Shown piece by piece: positions 34,929 to 43,837 of a DNA stretch of 64,000 nucleotides (its first letter is position 1; each line of letters starts with the position of its first letter). Source of the DNA: Janibacter sp. HTCC2649 (GTDB taxonomy: Bacteria > Actinomycetota > Actinomycetes > Actinomycetales > Dermatophilaceae); contig NZ_CH672413.1 of the NCBI RefSeq assembly GCF_000152705.1, positions 372,001 through 436,000 of the forward strand, given 5' to 3'. Below the pieces are notes generated by a model. It saw only the letters and a program-made list of their open reading frames with translations, made no database searches and was not told the DNA's origin. The translations under genes were made by a program, and so were the position numbers.

Positions 34929-35657
34929 ATGAGCACCCCGACCGGTCGTCCCACCCCGAGCAAGCCCACCCCCACCCAGATGCGCGAGATCAACGAGTCG
35001 ATCCGCTACACCATGTGGTCGGTCTTCGAGGTGACCGAGCCGCTGGGCAAGGACGACCGGGCTGCCATGGTGGCCGAGGTCGAGGAGCTCGTCGCCGAGC
35101 TCGAGTCCGGTGACGTGGTCGTGCGCGGGTTCTATGACGTTGCGGGACTGCGCGGCGACGCCGACCTCATGGTCTGGTGGCACGCCGAGCGCATCGAGGA
35201 CCTCCAGGACGCCTATCACCGCCTGCTCCGGACGGACTTCGGCGCACACCTGTCCTCAGTGTGGTCCAACGCGGCGATCCACCGGCCGGCCGAGTTCAAC
35301 AAGAGCCACGTGCCCGCCTTCATGGCCGGTGAGGACCCCCGCGCCTATGTCTGCGTGTACCCGTTCGTGCGGTCCTACGAGTGGTACCTGCTCGAGGAGA
35401 ACGAGCGTCGCGACATGCTGCGCGAGCACGGCCAGATGGCCCGCGAGTTCCCCGACGTGCGCGCCAACACGATCTCGTCGTTCGCGCTCGGCGACTACGA
35501 GTGGATCCTGGCGTTCGAGGCCGACGAGCTGCACCGGATCGTCGACCTCATGCGTGAGCTGCGGCCGTCGCGGGCCCGGTTGCACGTGCGCGAAGAGGTG
35601 CCGTTCTTCACCGGTCCGCGCGTGGCCGTCGCCGACCTCATCGCACGCCAGCGCTGA
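34929..35657 (+). CDS. chdC: Coproheme decarboxylase (HemQ)
   Basis: A 242-residue chlorite-dismutase-fold enzyme, the last step of the coproporphyrin-dependent heme pathway. Actinobacterial catalytic residues align by motif: Tyr144 in [13 protein letters not shown], distal His127 in NKSHVPAF and proximal heme ligand His167 in LREHGQ. It converts coproheme to heme b with hydrogen peroxide. Its ATG is 4 bp after the hemY stop, and no Shine-Dalgarno is evident. Coproporphyrin ferrochelatase is not in this window. Confidence 0.95.
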   Translation: MSTPTGRPTPSKPTPTQMREINESIRYTMWSVFEVTEPLGKDDRAAMVAEVEELVAELESGDVVVRGFYDVAGLRGDADLMVWWHAERIEDLQDAYHRLLRTDFGAHLSSVWSNAAIHRPAEFNKSHVPAFMAGEDPRAYVCVYPFVRSYEWYLLEENERRDMLREHGQMAREFPDVRANTISSFALGDYEWILAFEADELHRIVDLMRELRPSRARLHVREEVPFFTGPRVAVADLIARQR

Positions 35658-35658
35658 G

Positions 35659-36102
35659 TCAGTCGGTGGCTTCGGTGGCTTCGGTCGCCGGGCGCAGGGT
35701 CATGGCGATGCTGTTCATGCAGAAGCGCTGGTCCGTCGGGGTGTCATAGCCCTCACCCTCGAAGACGTGACCCATGTGGCTGCCGCAGTTGGCGCAGCGC
35801 ACCTCGACGCGCGGGCGGCCCGGCAGTGATGAGTCCTCGATGAACTCGACCGAGTCACCGGCGAGCGGGCTGTAGAAGGACGGCCAGCCGCAGTGGCTGT
35901 CGAACTTCGTGCCCGAGGTGAAGAGCTCGGCTCCACAGGCGCGACACGAGTAGACGCCCTCCGTCTTGGTGTCGGTGTACTCACCTGCGTAGGGACGCTC
36001 CGTGCCGGCCTGACGCAGGACGGCGTACTCCTCGGGGGTGAGCTCGGCGCGCCACTCCTCGTCGGACTTGGTGACGGCATACGTGCGGTTCGTGGGCTCC
36101 AT
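35659..36102 (-). CDS. msrB: Peptide-methionine (R)-S-oxide reductase
   Basis: A 147-residue MsrB. Zinc cysteines are in CRACGAELF and CANCGSHMG, the substrate motif is HCGWPSF, and the catalytic Cys is in RFCMNS. It repairs oxidised methionine using thioredoxin. It is convergent with chdC, with one base between the two stops. The spacer to the ligase gene (36103-36173) carries an imperfect palindrome around AACGTT at about 36131-36136. Confidence 0.96.
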   Translation of the reverse strand: MEPTNRTYAVTKSDEEWRAELTPEEYAVLRQAGTERPYAGEYTDTKTEGVYSCRACGAELFTSGTKFDSHCGWPSFYSPLAGDSVEFIEDSSLPGRPRVEVRCANCGSHMGHVFEGEGYDTPTDQRFCMNSIAMTLRPATEATEATD

Positions 36103-36160
36103 GTCATGAGCAAACCACGAAGCCCCCGAGAACGTTCCCGGAGGGCAAAGTCAGGATGAC

Positions 36161-36166
36161 TAGGCT
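36161..36166 (+). promoter_or_regulatory. -10 element of the primase-ligase gene
   Basis: TAGGCT is followed by 7 nt and ATG 36174, suggesting a leaderless mRNA and favouring that ATG over the in-frame ATG at 36156. Confidence 0.45.
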
Positions 36167-36173
36167 GGCTCAC

Positions 36174-38315
36174 ATGGCGACGCCCACCACGATGGAGATC
36201 GATGGACCCGACGGTGTCCGCGAGGTGCGCCTGTCGAGCCCCGACCGGATCATGTGGCCCGGTGCCGGGATCACCAAGGGTGACCTTGCGGCATACATGG
36301 TCTCTGTCGGTGAACCGCTCGTGCGCGCCCTTGGCGACCGACCGGTCACACTCCAGCGGTTCCCGGAGGGGATCGAGGGCGAGGAGTTCTGGTCCAAGAA
36401 CCCGCCGAAGGGTATGCCGGACTGGATCCGGACGGTCTCGTGCCGCTATCCGTCGGGGCGTCGTCACGCCCAGCTCGTCGTCGACGAACCCGCCGCGGCG
36501 GTGTGGGCCGTGCAGATGAACACCGTGACGTTCCACCCATGGCCGGTGCGCACCGCCGACAACGACAACCCGGACGAGCTCCGGATCGACCTCGACCCGC
36601 AGCCCGGCCGCAACTTCACCGACGCGGTCGAGGCCGCAGTCGCCCTGCGTGAAGTGCTGGCCGAGGTGGGCCTCACCGCCTGGGCCAAGACGTCCGGCAA
36701 CCGCGGCGTTCACGTCTTTGCCCGCATCACGCCCAGCCACGAGTTCCTCGACGTCCGTCATGGCGTCATCGGCATCGCCCGTGAGCTCGAGCGTCGCCTG
36801 CCCGACCTCGTGACCACGTCCTGGTGGAAGGAGGAGCGTGGTGAGCGCGTCTTCGTCGACTTCAACCAGGCGTGTCGTGACCGCACGATCGCGTCGGCCT
36901 ACAGCCCGCGGCCCCTCGAAGGCGCTCCGGTCTCGATGCCGGTGTCGTGGGACGAGCTCGGCACCGTGGCTCCCGGGGACTTCACGATCCTCACGGTCCC
37001 CGAGATCGTCGCGGACCGGGGCGACGCATGGGCCGACATGGACGAGTCCGTGGGCGACATTGCCCCGGCGCTCGCCCTGTGGGACGCGGACGTCGAGCGC
37101 GGTCTGGGCGAGCTGAACTTCCCGCCGGACTACCCGAAGATGCCTGGCGAGCCGCCGCGCGTGCAGCCGAGCAAACGCCGCACGGACCGGGCCGACGAGG
37201 ACTACATGAAGCCGAAGGCCGAGCGCGACGCTGACCTTCGCGAACAGTGGGGTATGCCGGTCGTGCCACCGATCGCTCCCATGCTCGCCAAGCCGTCCAA
37301 GAAGTTGGTCGAGGGTGACGTGAGCTATGAGCCGAAGTGGGACGGGTTCCGCTCGATCATCTATCGCTCCGGGGACCAGGTCGAGATCGGCAGCCGCAAC
37401 GAGAAGCCGATGACGCGCTACTTCCCGGACGTCGTCGAGGCGGTGCTCGCGAACTTCCCCGACAAGTGCGTCGTCGACGGCGAGATCATCCTCATCCGCC
37501 CCGGCGAGGACCGGCTCGACTTCGAACTGCTGCAGCAGCGGATCCACCCGGCCGCCAGCCGCGTCAAGAAGCTCGCGGGCGAGACGCCGGCGTCGTTCGT
37601 CGCGTTCGACCTGTTGTCGCTGGGGGAGCGCGACCTCATGGGCGAACCCTTCGAGGTGAGGCGCGCCGAGCTCGAGAAGGCCTTTGCCACCGTCGAGTCG
37701 CCGATCCACCTCACGCCGGCCACTCGTGACGTCGAGCAGGCCCAGGGATGGTTCCAGCAGTTCGAGGGCGCCGGGCTCGATGGCGTGATGGCCAAGCCCC
37801 TCGACGGCACCTATGAGCCGGACAAGCGCACGATGCACAAGTTCAAGCACGAGCGCACGGCCGACTGCGTCGTCGCGGGCTATCGCACGCACAAGACGGG
37901 CGACGACCTCATCGGCTCGCTGCTCCTCGGTCTCTACGACGACGAGGGCGCGCTCGCCAGCGTCGGTGTAATCGGGGCCTTCCCGATGGCGCGGCGCAAG
38001 GAGCTCTTCGAGGAACTGCAGGAGCTCGTCACCGACTTCGACGACCACCCTTGGGCGTGGGCCAAGCAGGAGGAGGGGCAGCGCACACCGCGCAAGGGCG
38101 AGGGCTCGCGCTGGAACAACGGCAAGGACCTGTCCTTCACGCCGTTGCGCCCCGAACGCGTCGTCGAGGTCCGCTACGACCACATGGAGGGCGTGCGCTT
38201 CCGGCACACGGCCCAGTTCGTCCGGTGGCGCACCGACCGCGACCCGGAGTCCTGCACCTATGCCCAGCTCGAGGAACCCGTCTCCTACGACCTCGCCGAT
38301 GTCCTCGATGCCTGA
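36174..38315 (+). CDS. Fused primase-polymerase (LigD-Pol/PrimPolC-like) and ATP-dependent DNA ligase (LigC-like)
   Basis: A 713-residue repair protein. Residues about 1-305 form an archaeo-eukaryotic-primase-type polymerase domain, with the RIDLDPQPG metal-binding motif, KTSGNRGVHVF and FVDFNQACRDRTIA. After a short linker, residues about 355-713 form an ATP-dependent ligase. Its adenylation motif is YEPKWDGFR (Lys nucleophile), followed by VVDGEII, FVAFDLL, GLDGVMAKP and KFKHERTADCVV, ending in an OB-fold. No phosphoesterase domain is present between or before them, unlike mycobacterial LigD. The ligase half reads more like LigC, whose mycobacterial partner is a separate PrimPolC. A role in gap-filling or break repair is inferred. 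A Ku gene is not in the window. Confidence 0.9.
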   Translation: MATPTTMEIDGPDGVREVRLSSPDRIMWPGAGITKGDLAAYMVSVGEPLVRALGDRPVTLQRFPEGIEGEEFWSKNPPKGMPDWIRTVSCRYPSGRRHAQLVVDEPAAAVWAVQMNTVTFHPWPVRTADNDNPDELRIDLDPQPGRNFTDAVEAAVALREVLAEVGLTAWAKTSGNRGVHVFARITPSHEFLDVRHGVIGIARELERRLPDLVTTSWWKEERGERVFVDFNQACRDRTIASAYSPRPLEGAPVSMPVSWDELGTVAPGDFTILTVPEIVADRGDAWADMDESVGDIAPALALWDADVERGLGELNFPPDYPKMPGEPPRVQPSKRRTDRADEDYMKPKAERDADLREQWGMPVVPPIAPMLAKPSKKLVEGDVSYEPKWDGFRSIIYRSGDQVEIGSRNEKPMTRYFPDVVEAVLANFPDKCVVDGEIILIRPGEDRLDFELLQQRIHPAASRVKKLAGETPASFVAFDLLSLGERDLMGEPFEVRRAELEKAFATVESPIHLTPATRDVEQAQGWFQQFEGAGLDGVMAKPLDGTYEPDKRTMHKFKHERTADCVVAGYRTHKTGDDLIGSLLLGLYDDEGALASVGVIGAFPMARRKELFEELQELVTDFDDHPWAWAKQEEGQRTPRKGEGSRWNNGKDLSFTPLRPERVVEVRYDHMEGVRFRHTAQFVRWRTDRDPESCTYAQLEEPVSYDLADVLDA

Positions 38316-39474
38316 AGCCACCGGCACCCGAAAGGCCGCCTACGCTGCGGCTGCGGTGGGGGCGACCACGACGATCGCGAGCGCGGCAGGCTCGCTCGCG
38401 GCGGCGGCATACTTTGCTCGTCGTGTCCTCACCCCGGAACGCGACCGGCCCGACGACGTGCAGATCCTCGACGTCCGCGGCGACCGGGTTCTGCTGTCCG
38501 CGACGGCCGAAACGGTCGTGCCCGGGCACTACGGCCTGTGGCTCGACAACGGTCAGGGACACGTGCGCGTCGGCAACCTCACGGGGTCGGACGTGGCTGA
38601 GGGAACCGTGGAGCGCGAGGTCCTCGGCGTCGACTCGGGCGAGCTCGTGGTCGGTGGGGCCCGCTTCAACGGCTACTACTACGCAGGCACCCCGGACGTG
38701 GCTCTGGGGCTGCCCACCGAGCACGTAGAGATCGATGGAGAACTCGGGCGCATGCCGGCCTGGGTCGTGCCAGCCAGCGGCGGTCGGGGGTCTCGGTGGG
38801 CGGTGCTCGTCCACGGGCGTGGCGCCCGACGCGAGGAAGTCCTGCGGGCGCTGCCGTCCCTCCACGAAGCGGGGTGGACCTCCCTCGTCCCGACCTATCG
38901 CAATGACGAGGACGTCCCGGCAGGGCCTGACGGTCGCTACAACCTCGGGTTGTCGGAATGGCGCGACATCGAATCTGCCGTGGAGTATGCCGTCGAGTCC
39001 GGTGCCGATGAAGTGCTCATCGTGGGCTGGTCGATGGGTGGCGCGATCGCACTGCAGTTCCTCGATCGGTCGCCTCTGGCCGACCTCGTGTCCAAGGTGA
39101 TCCTCGACGGGCCGGTCATCGACTGGGGCGACGTGCTCGACCACCACGCCCGGATGCACCGAGTGCCCAAGGCCGTGGGCGCACTCTCGCGCTCGATGAT
39201 GGGCCGCCGCTGGGGCAAGCGCTTGGTCGGTGTTCACGAGTCGGTCGATGTCGCACAGACCGACTGGGTGCGCCGCGCCGACGAGCTGCGGCACCCGATG
39301 CTGCTCATCCACTCCGCCGACGACGAGTTCGTGCCGGTGGGGCCCTCGCGACTGCTCGCGCAGCACCGACCCGACCTCGTGACCTATGAGGAGTGGCGGG
39401 TTGCTCGTCACTGCAAGGAGTGGAACACCGACCCGGAGCGCTGGCAGCGGCTCGTCACCGACTTCGCCCGGTAG
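38308..39474 (+). CDS. Alpha/beta-hydrolase with N-terminal membrane-anchor-like segment
   Basis: A 388-residue protein. An Ala-rich hydrophobic stretch (about residues 10-37) may anchor it to the membrane. A beta-rich domain of about 120 residues follows, then a serine-hydrolase domain with VHGRGARREE, nucleophile elbow GWSMGG, acid in HSADDEFVP and His in ARHCKEWN. It resembles prolyl-oligopeptidase/S33-type hydrolases without clear specificity. ATG 38308 overlaps the ligase stop by 8 bp, so the two are co-transcribed; ATG 38299 is an alternative start. Confidence 0.8.
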   Translation: MPEATGTRKAAYAAAAVGATTTIASAAGSLAAAAYFARRVLTPERDRPDDVQILDVRGDRVLLSATAETVVPGHYGLWLDNGQGHVRVGNLTGSDVAEGTVEREVLGVDSGELVVGGARFNGYYYAGTPDVALGLPTEHVEIDGELGRMPAWVVPASGGRGSRWAVLVHGRGARREEVLRALPSLHEAGWTSLVPTYRNDEDVPAGPDGRYNLGLSEWRDIESAVEYAVESGADEVLIVGWSMGGAIALQFLDRSPLADLVSKVILDGPVIDWGDVLDHHARMHRVPKAVGALSRSMMGRRWGKRLVGVHESVDVAQTDWVRRADELRHPMLLIHSADDEFVPVGPSRLLAQHRPDLVTYEEWRVARHCKEWNTDPERWQRLVTDFAR

Positions 39475-39656
39475 GCCGATCTGCGGGGCGGGGGAATAGC
39501 CCGGCGGGGGTGGCCGTTGGCGCCCACGTGTGCACCCCGTCGACGACCCCAGTCCTGTGGCGCCGGCTCCCCGTGGATCTGAGGTTGGACGCCAGCGACC
39601 GCTGTCTGGGCTGACCGCTTCCGCCCTCAGCCCATTCACTGTCCAGGAGTCCCGTC

Positions 39657-41075
39657 ATGTCCAGCACCACCCCTGATGCCGCAGCGTCCGCGCCGGCACC
39701 CACGACCGTCCGCAAACGGCCCAGCGTGCCCTTCTGGGCGCAGGTCTTCATCGGCCTCGCCCTCGGCGTCCTGCTCGGCTTCATCGCCCGCCAGTTCGAC
39801 CAGGCGTGGCTCGCCGAGACCCTCAAGACGGTTGGCGGAATCTTCGTCCAGCTGCTCCGCGTCATAGTCGTCCCGCTCGTCCTCACCGCGATCATCGTGT
39901 CGATCGCCAACCTGCGGCAGGTGACCAACGCTGCGCGTCTCGCGGGGGAGACCCTCATCTGGTTCGCCATCACGGCCGCGGCCTCGGTCGTCGTCGGCAT
40001 CTCCCTCGGCCTCCTCACCAACCCGGGCGCCAACGCCACGCTCGACACGAGTGCAGGCGCGGCCCCCAGCCACACCGGCAGCTGGCTCGACTTCCTCACC
40101 TCGATCGTCCCCGGCAACTTCCTCGGCCTCGAGGTGTCGACGTCCGCCGAAGAGGGCGGCGCGCTCAGCTCCAGCCCGGACTTCAACATCCTCCAGCTCG
40201 TCGTCCTGGGCCTGGCCATCGGCGCTGCTGCGCTCGCCGTCGGCGCCAAGGCGGACCCGTTCATCAACCTCACCCGCAGCGCGCTCGAGGTCTTCAGCAA
40301 GCTCGTCTGGTGGGTCATCAAGCTCTCGCCGCTCGGCACCGCGGCCCTCATCGGTTCGGCCGTCGCGAACTACGGCTGGGACCTGCTCGGGCCACTGGCG
40401 CTGTTCACTGCTGACGTCTACATCGGCTGCGCCATCGTGCTGCTCGTCATCTACCCGATCGTGGCTCGTGCCAACGGTTTGAGCCCGGTGAAGTTCTTTG
40501 CCGGTGCCTGGCCCGCGATCCAGTTCGCGTTCGTCTCACGCAGCTCCATCGGCACTCTGCCGCTGACCCAGCGCGTCGTGACGCACAACCTCGGTGTCTC
40601 GCGCGACTACGCGTCCTTCGCCGTGCCGATCGGTGCGACGACCAAGATGGACGGCTGCGCCGCGATCTATCCGGCGCTGGCCGCGATCACCGTCGCCCAG
40701 CTGTTCGGGGTGGACCTCGGGCTGACCGACTACCTCCTCATCGCCTTCGTCTCCATCGTCGGATCGGCCGCCACGGCAGGTCTCACGGGTGCCGTCGTCA
40801 TGCTGACGCTCACCCTCTCCACGCTCGGTCTCCCGCTCGAGGGTGTCGGCCTGCTCCTGGCCATCGACCCGATCATCGACATGATCCGCACCGCCACCAA
40901 CGTGGCCGGTCAGGCGCTCATCCCGACGATCGTGGCCAAGCGCAACGGTCTGCTCGACCAGTCGGTCTACGACAGCAACACCTTTGCTGGAGCCGACGCT
41001 CGGCTCGAGCTCGACGAGGACGAAGTCACCGTCGCTCCCGCCGCGGACGAGACGCGGATCGCGGTTCCCGCATGA
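39657..41075 (+). CDS. Dicarboxylate/amino acid:cation symporter (DAACS family)
   Basis: A 472-residue inner-membrane transporter of the GltP/DctA fold. Family landmarks are the HP1 loop ([11 protein letters not shown], replacing the usual SSSAATLP), the TM7 motif in [13 protein letters not shown] (replacing NMDGT) and HP2 ([13 protein letters not shown]). The altered residues suggest a substrate other than aspartate/glutamate. CAGGAG precedes the ATG. The 182-bp region before it (39475-39656) is G+C-rich and holds no recognisable gene or strong site. It overlaps the next gene by 4 bp. Confidence 0.92.
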   Translation: MSSTTPDAAASAPAPTTVRKRPSVPFWAQVFIGLALGVLLGFIARQFDQAWLAETLKTVGGIFVQLLRVIVVPLVLTAIIVSIANLRQVTNAARLAGETLIWFAITAAASVVVGISLGLLTNPGANATLDTSAGAAPSHTGSWLDFLTSIVPGNFLGLEVSTSAEEGGALSSSPDFNILQLVVLGLAIGAAALAVGAKADPFINLTRSALEVFSKLVWWVIKLSPLGTAALIGSAVANYGWDLLGPLALFTADVYIGCAIVLLVIYPIVARANGLSPVKFFAGAWPAIQFAFVSRSSIGTLPLTQRVVTHNLGVSRDYASFAVPIGATTKMDGCAAIYPALAAITVAQLFGVDLGLTDYLLIAFVSIVGSAATAGLTGAVVMLTLTLSTLGLPLEGVGLLLAIDPIIDMIRTATNVAGQALIPTIVAKRNGLLDQSVYDSNTFAGADARLELDEDEVTVAPAADETRIAVPA

Positions 41076-42076
41076 CCACGGCAGGACCGCGGCTCTCGCT
41101 GCTCGACCTCGCCACGGTGGGCCGTGACCAGTCCATCGGCGAGGCCCTCGAGACCAGCGTGACGTTGGCCCAGAAGGCGGACTCGCTCGGCTCGTTCGAG
41201 CGCCTCTGGTTCGCCGAGCACCACAACATGCCGTCGATCGCGTCGGCGGCCACCGCGGTCCTGCTCGCGCACGTCGCTGCCCGAACCGATCGCATCCGCG
41301 TCGGTTCGGGCGGCGTCATGCTGCCCAACCATTCGCCCCTCGTCATCGCTGAGCAGTTCGGCACGCTGGCTGAGCTCCACCCCGGCCGCGTCGACCTCGG
41401 ACTCGGCCGGGCGCCGGGCACCGACCAGGTGACGAGCCGTGCCCTGCGCGTGGATCCGCGCGCGTCCGACGGCTTCCCCGACGACGTCCTCGAGCTCCAG
41501 GGCTACCTCGCCGACGAGAGTCTCGTACCCACGATTCACGCCTTTCCGGGGCGCGGGACCAAGGTGCCGCTCTACATCCTCGGCAGTTCTCTCTTCGGTG
41601 CCCAGCTCGCGGCGCGTCTCGGGCTGCCGTATGCGTTCGCGAGTCACTTCGCACCGGATGCCCTGCAGCAGGCGGTGGAGGTCTATCGCCGCGAGTTCCA
41701 GCCGTCGGAGCAGCTCGCGGAGCCCTACGTCATCGCGGCGCTCAATGTCGTCGTCGCCGACGATCAGGAGCACGCCGAGGCGTTGGCGGCTTCGGTTCTT
41801 CGCTCCCGGGTGCGTTCGCTCGCCTCCCGAGTTCCGGCGTATGCCGGCCAGCTCGACGATGCGACCGTCGACGCTCTGATGCAGTCACCGGTGGCCGCCC
41901 AGGCGCGCCACATGATGACCTACACGGCCGTCGGGGACATCGCGGCGGTGCGCACCTATCTCGACCAGTTCGCCGGCCTTGCCCGCGCTGACGAGCTGAT
42001 GATCAACAACGCCGCCCCCGGCCTCGACAACCGCCTGAGAGCCCTCGAACTCCTCGCCACGCCACTTACACCCTGA
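41072..42076 (+). CDS. LLM-class (luciferase-like) flavin-dependent oxidoreductase
   Basis: A 334-residue TIM-barrel flavoprotein of the MsnO8-like subgroup. It begins with [10 protein letters not shown], has the [28 protein letters not shown] motif and the [13 protein letters not shown] segment. It would use FMNH2 or F420-type flavin chemistry; substrate unknown. The ATGA overlap with the symporter gene suggests that the enzyme acts on the transported compound. Confidence 0.88.
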   Translation: MTTAGPRLSLLDLATVGRDQSIGEALETSVTLAQKADSLGSFERLWFAEHHNMPSIASAATAVLLAHVAARTDRIRVGSGGVMLPNHSPLVIAEQFGTLAELHPGRVDLGLGRAPGTDQVTSRALRVDPRASDGFPDDVLELQGYLADESLVPTIHAFPGRGTKVPLYILGSSLFGAQLAARLGLPYAFASHFAPDALQQAVEVYRREFQPSEQLAEPYVIAALNVVVADDQEHAEALAASVLRSRVRSLASRVPAYAGQLDDATVDALMQSPVAAQARHMMTYTAVGDIAAVRTYLDQFAGLARADELMINNAAPGLDNRLRALELLATPLTP

Positions 42077-42084
42077 GCCCAGAC

Positions 42085-42166
42085 ATTTTCGTCCAATAGG
42101 GCACGAATGGTTGGTAGTGCGCCTCGAGCCGACAACAGCCAAACGCGTCCTATTGGACGGAAATGG
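42085..42166. terminator. Spaced inverted repeat between convergent genes
   Basis: A 17-nt arm at 42085-42101 (CATTTTCGTCCAATAGG) is complementary to 42150-42166 with one G-T wobble. The 48 nt between them are themselves partly palindromic around CTCGAG. It sits between convergent stop codons and may be a bidirectional terminator. Its unusually low G+C content also leaves open a small mobile-element origin. Confidence 0.5.
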
Positions 42167-42169
42167 TTG

Positions 42170-42865
42170 TCAGGGGTGGGCCGGGGTTGGCTTGACCTTC
42201 CAGAGGCCGAGGATCGAGTGGTCCTCTTCGAGGAGGTGGACGATCTCGGTGTCGAGGCCGGATTCGCCACCAAGGGGTATGCCGGCGACGACGCGCACGT
42301 GGTCGCCGCCGACCAGACGTGGTGCGAGCGTGAGGGCGAACTCGTCGACGAGCCCAGCGTCGAGAAGGCTGTGGAAGAGGTGCGGGCCGCCCTCTGCGAG
42401 CACACGCGGCATACCCGCTGTGCGCAGGCGAGCCACGACGGCCGGGAGGTCGACCTCGTCGTCCCCCTCGATCCAGACGTCGTCCGCGTCGGAGCGTCCT
42501 GACGCAGCGCAGGTGGCGAGGATGACGTCACCCTCACCGGAGGCCAGGGATTCGGGCAGGTGCCCTCTGCGACTGACGACCACGATGGGCTTGCTTCCGC
42601 GCCGGTAGCCCTCTGCGCGAACGGTTCCCGCACCGACGAGGACGCAGTCGGCGAGCTCTCGCTGGAGGTGGAAGATCCGTCCGTCGGCCTCGGTGTTGAT
42701 GGAACCGCTCCGACTGTCCCCACCGACCGCAGAACCGTCGAGCGTGCTGACGAAGTTCGCGCGCACGCCGCCGTCGGTGGGCCAGGCGTAGAGCCGCGAC
42801 AGGTCGTCGTCACTGAGCAGGCCGGGCGAGAAGGAACGGGACCGGTTGTCGAGGAGGAGGCGCAC
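42170..42865 (-). CDS. RibD C-terminal-domain reductase (pyrimidine reductase-like)
   Basis: A 231-residue NADPH-dependent reductase of the RibD_C/DHFR-like fold. It has RANFVSTLDGSAV near the start, the VLVGAGTVRAEGY motif, and VLAEGGPHLFHSLLDAGLVDEFALTLAP near the end. There is no deaminase domain, so it may act in a side branch or as a riboflavin-pathway reductase partner. GTG 42865 is the start. It is divergent from ppk2 across a 50-bp spacer. Confidence 0.88.
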   Translation of the reverse strand: MRLLLDNRSRSFSPGLLSDDDLSRLYAWPTDGGVRANFVSTLDGSAVGGDSRSGSINTEADGRIFHLQRELADCVLVGAGTVRAEGYRRGSKPIVVVSRRGHLPESLASGEGDVILATCAASGRSDADDVWIEGDDEVDLPAVVARLRTAGMPRVLAEGGPHLFHSLLDAGLVDEFALTLAPRLVGGDHVRVVAGIPLGGESGLDTEIVHLLEEDHSILGLWKVKPTPAHP

Positions 42866-42915
42866 CTCGTGAGTCTGACACCCACGCAGGGCACCTCGCC
42901 TGACAGGATGCGGGA

Positions 42916-43824
42916 ATGGCGAAGAAGAGCGCGAAGGACAAGAAGAACACCAAGGACGTCAAGGCCACGAAGGGCAAGGGCGACACGCCCTCGTCGTTCA
43001 CGGAGGCCCTGCGTGCCGGTCACGGCTTCGAGCTCGTCGACCTCGACCCTCGGGCGACGCCCGGCTTCGACGGCGACAAGGCGGCCGGGGAGGAAGCCCT
43101 GGCAGGGCTGGGCGACCAGCTCGCGGAGCTGCAGGAGCGGCTCTTCGCCGAGTCCAAGGGCGGCGGCAAGCGGTCGATCCTGCTGGTCGTCCAGGGCATG
43201 GACACCTCCGGCAAGGGCGGCATCCTGCGCCACGTCGTCGGAGCCCTCGACCCGCAGGGCGTCCACATCACCTCGTTCAAGGCGCCCTCGGCAGAGGAGC
43301 TCAAGCACCCCTTCCTGTGGCGCATCCGCAACGCCCTGCCCACGCCCGGCCAGATCGGTGTCTTCGACCGCTCGCAGTACGAGGACGTCCTCATCGTGCG
43401 GGTCCACGACCTCGTGCCGCCGTCGCAGTGGTCGCGCCGCTACGCCCAGATCAACGCCTTCGAGAAGAAGGTCGTGGAGTCCGGCACCACCGTCATCAAG
43501 GTGATGCTCCACATCTCGAGCGAGGAGCAGAAGGCCCGCCTCACCGAGCGCCTGGATCGTCCCGACAAGCACTGGAAGTTCAACCCCGGTGACCTCGACG
43601 AGCGGGCGCACTGGGCGGCCTACCAGGAGGCCTACCAGGTGGCGATCGAGAAGTGCTCCACTCCGGCAGCACCGTGGTTCGTCGTGCCGGCCGACCGCAA
43701 GTGGTACGCCCGGCTTGCCGTGACCAACCTCGTCCTCGAGCACCTCAAGGCACTCGACCCGCAGTGGCCCAAGGCCACCTTCGACGTCGAGGCCGAGCAG
43801 AAGCGGCTGGCCGAATCCCCCTGA
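42916..43824 (+). CDS. ppk2: Polyphosphate kinase 2 family protein
   Basis: A 302-residue PPK2-family phosphotransferase with Walker A in QGMDTSGKGG, Walker B-like FDRSQYEDVLIVRVH, and the lid region RLDRPDKHWKFNPGDLDER. It transfers phosphate between polyphosphate and nucleotides; which nucleotide (AMP, ADP or both) cannot be decided from sequence. The Lys-rich N-terminus (about 25 residues) is disordered. CAGGAT stands 6 nt before the ATG, suggesting a leaderless message. Confidence 0.93.
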   Translation: MAKKSAKDKKNTKDVKATKGKGDTPSSFTEALRAGHGFELVDLDPRATPGFDGDKAAGEEALAGLGDQLAELQERLFAESKGGGKRSILLVVQGMDTSGKGGILRHVVGALDPQGVHITSFKAPSAEELKHPFLWRIRNALPTPGQIGVFDRSQYEDVLIVRVHDLVPPSQWSRRYAQINAFEKKVVESGTTVIKVMLHISSEEQKARLTERLDRPDKHWKFNPGDLDERAHWAAYQEAYQVAIEKCSTPAAPWFVVPADRKWYARLAVTNLVLEHLKALDPQWPKATFDVEAEQKRLAESP

Positions 43825-43837
43825 GCCGCAGCCACAC

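Noticed and set aside
36131-36136. LexA or other SOS box around AACGTT upstream of the primase-ligase gene
   Set aside because: The spacing between half sites does not fit CGAAC-N4-GTTCG.
35715-38327. 870-codon frame antisense to msrB and the ligase gene
   Set aside because: It crosses two clearly identified genes and has an acidic/Arg-rich, non-protein-like composition; a G+C artefact.
42085-42166. Insertion sequence ends
   Set aside because: No transposase frame or target duplication is visible, and the element is under 100 bp between convergent genes.
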